Origin: Acidovorax kalamii
GTDB lineage: Bacteria > Pseudomonadota > Gammaproteobacteria > Burkholderiales > Burkholderiaceae_C
Assembly (NCBI RefSeq): GCF_002245625.1
Contig: NZ_NOIG01000004.1
Span: 496,001 to 560,000, forward strand
DNA: 64,000 nucleotides
Direction: 5' to 3'
Positions 55,482 through 63,609 of this stretch are shown here, in pieces. Numbering within the stretch: the first letter of the stretch is position 1; each line of letters opens with the position of its first letter. The position numbers and the translations under genes were made by a program. A model generated the notes under the pieces. It saw nothing but the letters and a program-made list of their open reading frames with translations. It was not told the DNA's origin and did not search any database.

Positions 55482-55988
55482 ATGGCACAACCTTACGTTG
55501 GCGAAATACGCATGTTCGCCGGAAATTTTGCTCCTGCTGGCTGGGCTCTGTGTGAAGGGCAGTTGCTGCCAATCTCTGAGAACGATACGTTGTTTCAGTT
55601 GATCGGCACCACGTACGGCGGTGACGGGCAAGCCACCTTCGCCGTGCCTGATCTGCGCGGGCGTATTCCGATTCACCAGGGCAACGGCTACATCCTCGCG
55701 GAGACGGGCGGTGCGGAAGAAGTCACACTGACCGTGAACCAGATTCCCAACCACAACCATGTGCTGAGAGCATCGACCGGCACGGGTTACGTGGCTTCTC
55801 CTGTGGGGGCGTTGCCCGCCCGACACCGCGACTACAAGGCGTTCGTGAATGCAGTCCCCGCAGCGCAGAACATGCATTTGGGAACGCTGCCGCCGGTTGG
55901 TGGCAGCCAACCGCATGAGAACAGGCCGCCCTTCCTGTGCGTGAACTTCATCATCTCGCTTTTCGGTATTTTCCCGTCTCCCACCTGA
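55482..55988 (+). CDS. Phage tail-collar domain protein (MdpB-like), first of three
   Basis: A 168-residue protein with an N-terminal tail-collar domain: GEIRMFAGNFAPAGWALCEG, then LIGTTYGGDGQATFAVPDLRGRIPI. A variable centre follows (TGTGYVASPVGAL), and a conserved end VGGSQPHENRPPFLCVNFII. It lacks a signal peptide. In phages this domain sits in short tail fibres; stand-alone bacterial copies are known as microcystin-dependent protein MdpB homologues, role unclear. Its two neighbours are paralogues with four- and 24-base gaps. Confidence 0.88.
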   Translation: MAQPYVGEIRMFAGNFAPAGWALCEGQLLPISENDTLFQLIGTTYGGDGQATFAVPDLRGRIPIHQGNGYILAETGGAEEVTLTVNQIPNHNHVLRASTGTGYVASPVGALPARHRDYKAFVNAVPAAQNMHLGTLPPVGGSQPHENRPPFLCVNFIISLFGIFPSPT

Positions 55989-55992
55989 CGCT

Positions 55993-56487
55993 ATGGCAGA
56001 ACCTTTTCTCTCCGAGATTCGCATTGTCTCGTTTGTATTTGCGCCCAAAGGCTGGGCCCTTTGCAATGGCCAGCTTCTGCCTATCAACCAGAATCAGGGG
56101 CTGTTTTCATTGCTGGGCACGACCTTCGGCGGTGATGGTCGCGTGAACTTCGCGCTGCCCGATTTCCGGGGGCGTATGCCGATTCATGTCGGCCAGAGTC
56201 ATACGCTCGGTGAGCGTGGTGGTGAGGAGGCTCACACCCTGTCAATCAATGAAATGCCGATGCATACCCATGTGCCCCTAGCGACCTCCGCCACGGGGCG
56301 TGCTACGGGGCCAGCTGGCAATGTCTTCGCCGCATCCCGTGGCAGCTATGCGGCATCGGCCACAACGTCCGTCCGCGCAGACGCCATTACGTCTGTGGGA
56401 GGCTCTCAGGCGCACCTGAACCTGCCCCCATTCCTGACCTTGAACTTTGTGATCGCGCTGCAAGGCATCTTCCCTTCGGCAACCTGA
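55993..56487 (+). CDS. Phage tail-collar domain protein (MdpB-like), second of three
   Basis: A 164-residue paralogue of the previous gene: SEIRIVSFVFAPKGWALCNG, then LLGTTFGGDGRVNFALPDFRGRMPIH, then VGGSQAHLNLPPFLTLNFVI. HTLSINEMPMHTHVPL is the usual segment with a His-x-His motif before the variable region. It starts four bases after the first copy, so the genes form an operon. Confidence 0.88.
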   Translation: MAEPFLSEIRIVSFVFAPKGWALCNGQLLPINQNQGLFSLLGTTFGGDGRVNFALPDFRGRMPIHVGQSHTLGERGGEEAHTLSINEMPMHTHVPLATSATGRATGPAGNVFAASRGSYAASATTSVRADAITSVGGSQAHLNLPPFLTLNFVIALQGIFPSAT

Positions 56488-56511
56488 TCGATCTACGAGA
56501 GAACACTTTCT

Positions 56512-57030
56512 ATGGCCGACCCCTTTGTTGCTGAAATCCGTATCGTGCCTTTCAATTTCGCTCCCAAAGGGTGGGCATGGTGCGATGGGCAACTCCTGCC
56601 CTTGTCGCAGAACACGGCTTTGTTTTCGTTGCTGGGTACCACTTATGGTGGCAACGGCAAAAGCAACTTTGCCTTGCCTGACCTGCAAGGGCGCGCTCCC
56701 ATGATGCCGGGGCAAGGCCCGGGCCTGTCGCTTTATGACCTCGGCCAAACGGGCGGCGCGGAAAGCGTGAGTTTGCTGGAATCAGAGATACCTTCTCATA
56801 CCCACATGCTGCGCGGCGGTGATGCGTCAGGGCCGACTGTGGCAGACCCCACAGGCGCCAGCCTGGGGGCATCGCCTGCGCGTGCTTATGCCAGCGTGTC
56901 TCCAAGCGAGCCGATGGCGAGTGAGGCTGTGAGCGTGTCGGGCAACAGTCAGCCGCATAACAACATGCCGCCCTACCTGACTGCGTATTTCATCATCGCG
57001 CTGCAGGGGGTTTTCCCTCCCCGGACCTGA
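56512..57030 (+). CDS. Phage tail-collar domain protein (MdpB-like), third of three
   Basis: A 172-residue paralogue: AEIRIVPFNFAPKGWAWCDG, then LLGTTYGGNGKSNFALPDLQGRAPMM, SEIPSHTHMLRGGDASG, and PHNNMPPYLTAYFIIALQG. Its central variable part is the longest and most divergent of the three. It ends 71 bases before the large surface protein, which is probably transcribed with it. Confidence 0.88.
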   Translation: MADPFVAEIRIVPFNFAPKGWAWCDGQLLPLSQNTALFSLLGTTYGGNGKSNFALPDLQGRAPMMPGQGPGLSLYDLGQTGGAESVSLLESEIPSHTHMLRGGDASGPTVADPTGASLGASPARAYASVSPSEPMASEAVSVSGNSQPHNNMPPYLTAYFIIALQGVFPPRT

Positions 57031-57101
57031 CCTGCATAGGCCGCGCTCTCAGCTTTGCTCCCCAACCGGTTTTCTCTATCTGCCCTGTAGTGACCTCCAT
57101 C

Positions 57102-60100
57102 ATGCGTTGTTCCGTTCTGGCCCTGGCGCTCATCGTCAGCGCCATGCCTACCTGGTCGCAGACCAAACCTGTTGTGCAGCGCGAGTTCGCAGGGCGCGAA
57201 AATCGTTTTGTGGCCATGCCAGCCAGCGATGCGGCGCGGTTTCGTGCGGTGGCTGGGGGACGGCAGATCGCCTTTGATTCCACAGGCGTTGTATTGCAGT
57301 CCCGGCGTGCGCAGGCTGCGGCATCCCAGGCAAAGTCCTTGGGCATGAAGGTCGCAAATGATGGTGCCTTGCGTTATACCTTCGAGGGTACGGCGGGAGC
57401 CACTCCCCAAGGCACGCAAGCATCGCCCACGGTCTACCACTGGCTGGTGGGAGAGCGGGCGCAGTGGCAGACGGGCCTCAAGAGCTATGGCTCGGTGGTG
57501 TACCGCAGCGTATGGCCTGGCGTAGATGCCGTTTTTGCGGGGGATGCCGGAGGCTTCAAGTATCAGTTCGAGCTGACACCTGGTGCCGATCCGTTGCGTG
57601 TGATTTGGCGCGTGGATGGAGCAGACGGGGTTCGCCTCCAGCCCGACGGGTCCTTGCTATGGCGCGTGGGCGATGACCTTCTGGTGGATGCCGCACCAGT
57701 GGTGTTTCAGCCCGACGGAGGCCGCCGCATCCCTGTCGCTGCGAAGTACAGGGTGGAACAGGTCGGCGAGCGAAGCTGGCGCATCGGGTTTGGATTGGCG
57801 GCCCACGACGCGGCCAAGCCTTTGGTGATCGACCCTGCCTGGACGGGGTACTCTGGGCTGGTGGGGGGGAATGCCGATGATCAGGTGTTCTCTGTCGCCC
57901 GTGATGATGATGGCAATACCTTTGCTTGTGGCGCCACGCAATCCATGAATCTGCCGACCACGGGCGGCACCGGCGTGCGGGGGGGCGATGACGCCTTCCT
58001 CGTCAAATTCAGCCCTAAGGGCGTGGCGGAGTTCGTAACCTACCTCGGCGGGAGCGCCAACGATGCCTGCCATGGACTGGCCGTTGATGCTGGAGGCAGC
58101 ATCTATCTCGCTGGCGCCACGCATTCCACGAATTTCCCCACAGCGGGAACGGATGCCAGCAATCGCCTGCGCCGCACCAAGGTACAGGACGACCGCGATG
58201 CGTTTGTGATGAGGCTCAATAGCAATGGCTCGACGCTTTCGTACTCAGGCTTCATCGGCGGTGCTGAAGACGACCAGGCCAACGCGATTGCGGTGGACGC
58301 GCTGGGCCGCGCCTACGTCACGGGCTTTTCCGTCTGTACCACCACGGCGGCGGCAGGCTGCACCACGGCTGCCCCTGCGTTCCCGGCCATTGGAGGCCCC
58401 AGCCTGAGTCACGGTGGCGACCAGGTTGGCTCGGGCGGTATGGACGCATTCGTTGCGCGGGTAGCGGCAGATGGCAGCGGACTGGAGTACGCGGGTTTTA
58501 TTGGCGGCAATGGCGGTGATGAAATGGGTAACGCTCTGGCGCTGTTGTCCGATGGCCGACTGGCCGTGGCAGGCGCCACGGACTCCACCGCAGGTCTGCC
58601 CAACCTGACAGGATCGCGTACCACCTTCGCGGTGCGTTCGGTCGATGCGGTGGATGCGTTTGTAGCGTTTGTCGCACCTAACGGAGCTAGTGCGCAGACG
58701 ATGATCCTGACGGGCTCGCTGCCGCAAAACGGCGAAGTTGGCATGGACCGTGCGCTTGCGATCGTGGCTGCGGCTGATGGTGGGCTGTTGGTGGGCGGCG
58801 AGACCAACGCGCCTAATTTTCCGGCCAATGACAGCAATACCCGGTTCATTGCAGGGGGTGCACAGAACAACCCGAGCGGCAACATGGACGGTTTTGTGGT
58901 CCGACTCCATCCCTCGGCCCCATTTGCGACGTACCTGGGCGGGTCGGGCTACGACCATGTCTCGGCGTTGGCGGACGATGGATCGGCGCTCTACGCCACC
59001 GGGGTTACCAGTGTGGGCACGGGGTTTCCAGTGGTGGCGCAGAGTGGCATTGCTACCGTGCGCCCCGGTCAGCAAGATGGCTTCCTCAGCAAGATTGAAT
59101 ACTCCTCACCTTCGACGCTGGTGTATTCGGGTTTTCTGGGGACGAGTGGGGCAGATGCCATGCATGCGCTCGCCGCCACGATGGTCGATGCCGACGCAAT
59201 CCTCTCAGTTGGCGGCGTCACCACATCTGGCGCAGCGGGTTTGACGAACCCCACCACAGGGGCTGCGGCTAGCGTGGCTGCAGCCAATGGGCTGGTGCTG
59301 CGCATCGACCCCTTCGGCCCGCCGCATCGGATGGACGTGATGGCAGGCTCCCCCCAGTCCACCCCTATCGGACAGGCTTTTGCCACGCCCCTGCAGGTGC
59401 AGGTGTTTGACGTTGATTCGCGGACGCTGCCGAACGTGGTGGTGAGTTTCAGTGCACCGGGCTCTGGCGCCTCGGCCGTACTGGATTCTGGCGGTACCGT
59501 TACTACCAACTCCAGCGGGATCGCCACCCTGAACGCTACGGCAAACATGTTGGCTGGCACGTACAACATTACCGCCACGGTCGGTGCCGTGCAGGCTACC
59601 TTGGCGCTGACAAACGCCAAGGGTGCGCAGGCTGCGCTCTCGGTGTCAGCCAGCCCTGCCGGGCTGGTTTACAACGGCACCTCCACATTGTCCGTGTCGG
59701 GTGGAACCGGCACCGGGGCCGTGACCTATGCCGTGACTGCCGGGGCTTCCAACTGTGCGATTACTGGTTCTACGGTGACAGGCACTGGCGTTGGCAGCTG
59801 CACCGTGACAGCCACAAAATCATCTGACGACAACTACCTGCAGGCTACTGCAACGGTCGATTTCACCGTGAACAAGGCCCACCAGGCGCCGCTGACTGTG
59901 TCGGCTTCGCCGACCACCATCGCGCTGCACGGTACGTCCACGCTGGGCGCCGCAGGTGGATCTGGTTCGGGCGCGGTCAGCTTTGCGGTGACGGCGGGCG
60001 CGAACATTTGCTCCGTCTCTGGCAGCGTGCTCACGGGGACGGACGTGGGCTCGTGTACCGTGACTGCCACCCGCGCCTCCGATGCGCTCTACAACGAAGT

Positions 60101-61721
60101 CTCTGGACAGGTGGTGGTGGTGGTCACGCGGGCCTTGCAACCTGGCTGGACAGCCAGCGCTACGCCATCCGCCACCATTTCCGTCAACGGGACGACCACG
60201 GTGGTGACCTCAGGTGGTGCGGGCACTGGCGCAGTCAGTCTGGCTGTTACGGCGGGTGCTGTCTCGTGCTCGCTGGCGGGCAACGTGGTCACAGGGGTGA
60301 AGCCGGGCACTTGCACCGTGACCGCCACCAACGCGGGCGATGCGCAGTATGAGCCCGTCTCCACCACCGTGGATATCCAGGTGGATCAGGCCGCTCAGGC
60401 ACCTTTGGTCGCCACGGCCAGCCCCTCGTCGATTCCTTACCTGGGTACTTCTTCGCTGAGTGTCAGTGGCGGATCGGGCACCGGAGCGGTGAGCTTTGCA
60501 GTGACGGCGGGTGCTGGGCTGTGCCAGGTGTCTGGCAATGTCCTGACCGGTATTGGCGTCGGCAGCTGCACCGTCACAGCCACCAAGGCAGCTGATACCA
60601 ACTACGGCTCCGCGACTGCCACCGTTGCCGTCATGGTGAACCGGGCGGTACAGCCCGCCCTGGTGGTGGTGGCCACGCCCTCGTCGGTTGCGCTCAACGG
60701 TACGGCCACCCTTTCCACCAGTGGAGGTGCGGGCACTGGCGCGGTAACCTATGTGGTTGCATCTGGCGCGGGAGTCTGCTCCGTGGCGGGAACGACGTTG
60801 ACCGGAACGGCGGTGGGCGTGTGTGAAATCACGGCCACCAAAGCGGCAGACCCAACCTATGAGGCAGCTACTAGCACCGCGTCTGTTTCTGTGGGCAAGG
60901 CTCTGCAGACCATCAGCTTCGCACCGTTGTCAGGCAAGGTGTTGGGAAATCCAGACTTCACGTTATCAGCGACGGCCAGCTCTGGGCTGCCGGTGAGCTT
61001 TCGTACAGACACACCGCTGGTGTGTGCTGTGAATGGCACCGTGGTTCGCTTGGTGGGTATGGGGACCTGCCGGGTGATCGCGGCGCAGGCAGGTGATGCC
61101 AACTACAACGCCGCGACTGAAGTGGTTCAGGCTTTCGTGGTGGCTCCTCCGGTGACAGCTGGCGCGGGTGTTACGGGAGCGACTCCAGCAGGCCCTGCGG
61201 CAGCCGATATTTCAACGCCTGCCTGGGTGTTTGCTGAGGCTGGTACGGGGAAATACCAAAACGCTGGTTTCATGCCGTTGACTGGTCATCCCAAGTCACC
61301 TGCGGTACCTCCTCCTGCCGGGATGTCTTTCCCCATGGGCTTGTTTGATCTGGTGGCCGTGAGCGGCGTGCCGGGCTCGTCCTTCACCGTCAAACTGACT
61401 TACCCCACGCCACTGCCTCCCGGCACGCAGTACTGGAAGTTCGGCCCTACGCTCTCTAACGCTACACCCCACTGGTATGCCTACCCGGGAGCGGTCATCT
61501 CGGGCAACACTATCACGCTGACGGTAGTGGACGGACAGCAGGGCGATGACGACTTGCAGGCCAATGCCATCATCCTCGACCCCGGAGGCCCCGCATTGCT
61601 GGCTGTGACTGCGGGTGGGGCAACTGCCATTCCTTCCCTCTCGGAATGGGGACGCATCGTGCTGGTGTTGCTCATGGCATCTCTCTCCTGGTGGGTGTTG
61701 CGCCAACGATTTCCCCGCTGA
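57102..61721 (+). CDS. Large surface protein: SBBP repeats, six ~85-aa repeats, choice-of-anchor-U-like region, IPTL-CTERM
   Basis: A 1539-residue exported protein. A signal peptide (MRCSVLALALIVSAMPTWSQ) precedes a DUF7948-like domain (to about residue 240) and then a run of SBBP-type propeller repeats (YSGLVGGNADDQVFSVARDD, TYLGGSANDACHGLAVD, YAGFIGGNGGDEMGNALALL and others, about 245-740). A Big-1-like Ig region follows (about 745-840), then six repeats of about 85 residues (starts near 842, 927, 1012, 1098, 1183 and 1268) and a choice-of-anchor-U-like region (near 1400-1500). It ends in the IPTL-CTERM signal IPSLSEWGRIVLVLL, a membrane helix and RQRFPR, recognised by exosortases. The ATG at 57102 is chosen by the signal peptide. 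Confidence 0.85.
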   Translation: MRCSVLALALIVSAMPTWSQTKPVVQREFAGRENRFVAMPASDAARFRAVAGGRQIAFDSTGVVLQSRRAQAAASQAKSLGMKVANDGALRYTFEGTAGATPQGTQASPTVYHWLVGERAQWQTGLKSYGSVVYRSVWPGVDAVFAGDAGGFKYQFELTPGADPLRVIWRVDGADGVRLQPDGSLLWRVGDDLLVDAAPVVFQPDGGRRIPVAAKYRVEQVGERSWRIGFGLAAHDAAKPLVIDPAWTGYSGLVGGNADDQVFSVARDDDGNTFACGATQSMNLPTTGGTGVRGGDDAFLVKFSPKGVAEFVTYLGGSANDACHGLAVDAGGSIYLAGATHSTNFPTAGTDASNRLRRTKVQDDRDAFVMRLNSNGSTLSYSGFIGGAEDDQANAIAVDALGRAYVTGFSVCTTTAAAGCTTAAPAFPAIGGPSLSHGGDQVGSGGMDAFVARVAADGSGLEYAGFIGGNGGDEMGNALALLSDGRLAVAGATDSTAGLPNLTGSRTTFAVRSVDAVDAFVAFVAPNGASAQTMILTGSLPQNGEVGMDRALAIVAAADGGLLVGGETNAPNFPANDSNTRFIAGGAQNNPSGNMDGFVVRLHPSAPFATYLGGSGYDHVSALADDGSALYATGVTSVGTGFPVVAQSGIATVRPGQQDGFLSKIEYSSPSTLVYSGFLGTSGADAMHALAATMVDADAILSVGGVTTSGAAGLTNPTTGAAASVAAANGLVLRIDPFGPPHRMDVMAGSPQSTPIGQAFATPLQVQVFDVDSRTLPNVVVSFSAPGSGASAVLDSGGTVTTNSSGIATLNATANMLAGTYNITATVGAVQATLALTNAKGAQAALSVSASPAGLVYNGTSTLSVSGGTGTGAVTYAVTAGASNCAITGSTVTGTGVGSCTVTATKSSDDNYLQATATVDFTVNKAHQAPLTVSASPTTIALHGTSTLGAAGGSGSGAVSFAVTAGANICSVSGSVLTGTDVGSCTVTATRASDALYNEVSGQVVVVVTRALQPGWTASATPSATISVNGTTTVVTSGGAGTGAVSLAVTAGAVSCSLAGNVVTGVKPGTCTVTATNAGDAQYEPVSTTVDIQVDQAAQAPLVATASPSSIPYLGTSSLSVSGGSGTGAVSFAVTAGAGLCQVSGNVLTGIGVGSCTVTATKAADTNYGSATATVAVMVNRAVQPALVVVATPSSVALNGTATLSTSGGAGTGAVTYVVASGAGVCSVAGTTLTGTAVGVCEITATKAADPTYEAATSTASVSVGKALQTISFAPLSGKVLGNPDFTLSATASSGLPVSFRTDTPLVCAVNGTVVRLVGMGTCRVIAAQAGDANYNAATEVVQAFVVAPPVTAGAGVTGATPAGPAAADISTPAWVFAEAGTGKYQNAGFMPLTGHPKSPAVPPPAGMSFPMGLFDLVAVSGVPGSSFTVKLTYPTPLPPGTQYWKFGPTLSNATPHWYAYPGAVISGNTITLTVVDGQQGDDDLQANAIILDPGGPALLAVTAGGATAIPSLSEWGRIVLVLLMASLSWWVLRQRFPR

Positions 61722-61941
61722 TCGCGCGCAGGGCATTGGGGGCAGTGGTCGCCCCCGGCGGTTTCGCTCCATCAGGGTCGGACCAAATGGATCTTTGGTG
61801 ATTGCTGGTAGAGCGCTGGCTGCTACCAAACATGGCGATGTATACGATCCGTATGCCGTTGTGGGGCATTGGGCTTCGTGCTACGGAGCATCGGTCTAGC
61901 CGAACGGTGAAACGTGGCGTAGAGTCACAAGGCGTTAGGTC

Positions 61942-61967
61942 TTGGGGGGCGTTGGCCCCCAAGGAGG
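61942..61967 (+). promoter_or_regulatory. Hairpin touching a strong Shine-Dalgarno sequence
   Basis: TTGGGGG pairs with CCCCCAA (about 61942-61962), directly abutting AGGAGG (61962-61967), which is the ribosome binding site of the GTG at 61972. The stem shares a base with the Shine-Dalgarno box, so it could modulate initiation. A second hairpin GGGGGC/GCCCCC at 61738-61755 ends the previous gene without a T tract. Confidence 0.4.
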
Positions 61968-61971
61968 TGGG

Positions 61972-62562
61972 GTGGACCCAGAACGTATTGTGCTTATCCA
62001 GGGCCACCCCGACGCCCTGGCGCCGCACCTGTGCCATGCGCTGGCCCAGGCCTATGCCGACGGCGCCACTGCTGCAGGGCACGAGGTGCGCCAGATCGAT
62101 GTCGCCACCATCGACTTTGCGCTGCTGCGCAGCCAGCACGAGTGGGAGTTGGGTTTGCTGCCCGCCTCGCTGAAACCGGCGCAGGCCGACATCGGCTGGG
62201 CGCAGCACATCGTGTTGTTCTTCCCGCTGTGGCTGGGCGACATGCCCGCCTTGCTCAAGGGCTTTCTGGAGCAGGTGGCGCGGCCCGGGTTCGCTTTCAG
62301 CACCGAAGGCGGCAACACGTTTGGCCGCAAGGGCCTCACGGGCCGCAGCGCGCGTGTGGTGGTCACCATGGGCATGCCGGCGCTGGTGTACCGCTGGTAC
62401 TTTCGCGCGCACAGCGTGAAGTCGCTGGAGCGCAATATCCTGGGTTTTGTGGGCATCGCCCCGGTGCATGAAACCCTGGTCGGCCATGTGGAGCAACTGG
62501 GCGATGCAGGCGTGGCGAAGTGGAAGGCGCGCATGCGTGTGCTGGGAGCCAAGGCGGCGTAG
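61972..62562 (+). CDS. Flavodoxin-fold NAD(P)H-dependent oxidoreductase
   Basis: A 196-residue protein of the NAD(P)H:quinone oxidoreductase (flavodoxin-2) family. IVLIQGHPDA starts the fold; HIVLFFPLWLGDMPALLKGFLEQVARPGFAF is the flavin and substrate segment with the conserved PLWW-like turn; the C-terminal part is helical. It starts at a GTG with AGGAGG four bases upstream; longer frames lack a ribosome binding site. It may reduce quinones or related electrophiles. Which one is not evident. Confidence 0.83.
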   Translation: MDPERIVLIQGHPDALAPHLCHALAQAYADGATAAGHEVRQIDVATIDFALLRSQHEWELGLLPASLKPAQADIGWAQHIVLFFPLWLGDMPALLKGFLEQVARPGFAFSTEGGNTFGRKGLTGRSARVVVTMGMPALVYRWYFRAHSVKSLERNILGFVGIAPVHETLVGHVEQLGDAGVAKWKARMRVLGAKAA

Positions 62563-62589
62563 GGCCCCGCCACCGCACTGCAACGGCCG

Positions 62590-63540
62590 TCAACCAAACG
62601 ACCGCGCTGCGGCCAGGGCGCCCATGCGCTGGCTGATCGCAAAGAACTCTGCCACCGTCTCTTCAATGATCTGCTGCGCCGTCTTGATGGAGTCGATGAG
62701 CCCGGCCGTCTGCCCTGCGAGTGCAGGGGCTGCCTCCATGTCGCCATCAAAGTACACGCGCTGGATGCCCGCAAAGCTGTCGGCGGGCATCAGGCCCGCC
62801 TCATGGATGGCCTGCGTGCGCTGTGACTTGAGCGCACGGATGCAGGGGCTGGCCTTGGTGTTGAGCATCCAGGTGCCGGTCACGCCCGCATCGACGATGG
62901 CGTTCTTGTAGTTGGCGTGCACGGGGCTTTCGGCGCAGCTCACAAACCGTGTGCCCATCTGCACGGCCTCGGCCCCCAGCGCAAAAGCCGCCGCCATGCC
63001 GCGCCCGTCGCAGATGCCCCCGGCGGCCACCAGCGGCACATCCACCCGCGCGCGGATGGCCTGCAGCAGCACCAGGGTGGAGACCTCTTCGGGGTTCTTG
63101 AAGCCGCCGCCTTCACCACCTTCGACCACCAGGCCATCAATGCCGGCGTCCACACATTTGAGCGCTGCGTCCACCGTGGGCACGGCGTGGTAGACGGTGA
63201 TGCCTGCGTCCTTGAGCGGCGCAATGAACTTGGCAGGGCTGCCCGCCGAGGTGGTCACAAATTTCACACCCGACGCGCACACAAAGCGCAGCATGGCATC
63301 GTCCTTCAAAAAGCGGATGGGCAGGTTCACGCCAAAGGGCAGGCCCAGCGCGCTCATCTTGGTGATCTCGGCCTGGCAGTTGGCCGTCTCGCCGGAGGAC
63401 GTCTCGATGATGCCCAGCCCGCCTGCTCGCGACACCGCCGCAGCCAGCTGCGTGCGCGCAATCCAGCCCATGGGCGCCTGGATGATGGGGTAGCGCGCGC
63501 CGGTGTGGGCGAGGACGCGGTTGGTGGCGGGTGTGGTCAT
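62590..63540 (-). CDS. Nitronate monooxygenase-family FMN protein (2-nitropropane dioxygenase type)
   Basis: A 316-residue TIM-barrel FMN enzyme. PIIQAPMGWIA and AAAVSRAGGLGIIE are the N-terminal family blocks, VVEGGEGGGFKN the FMN phosphate site, VPLVAAGGICDGRGMAAAFALGAEAVQMGTRF the signature. Members oxidise nitronates, and related ones are enoyl reductases, so the substrate is uncertain. The start MTTPATNRV is preferred because AGGAG lies about ten bases upstream. Confidence 0.9.
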   Translation of the reverse strand: MTTPATNRVLAHTGARYPIIQAPMGWIARTQLAAAVSRAGGLGIIETSSGETANCQAEITKMSALGLPFGVNLPIRFLKDDAMLRFVCASGVKFVTTSAGSPAKFIAPLKDAGITVYHAVPTVDAALKCVDAGIDGLVVEGGEGGGFKNPEEVSTLVLLQAIRARVDVPLVAAGGICDGRGMAAAFALGAEAVQMGTRFVSCAESPVHANYKNAIVDAGVTGTWMLNTKASPCIRALKSQRTQAIHEAGLMPADSFAGIQRVYFDGDMEAAPALAGQTAGLIDSIKTAQQIIEETVAEFFAISQRMGALAAARSFG

Positions 63541-63609
63541 GGGCGGTGTCTCCTGATTTTTGGGAGCGCCCATTATTTCGACGCGTGTGCCGACGCCGTG
63601 TCGCCCGCG

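Noticed and set aside
55482-57030. Prophage call based on tail-collar genes
   Set aside because: No other phage structural, replication or lysis gene is nearby, and the three genes are similar paralogues next to a bacterial surface protein gene.
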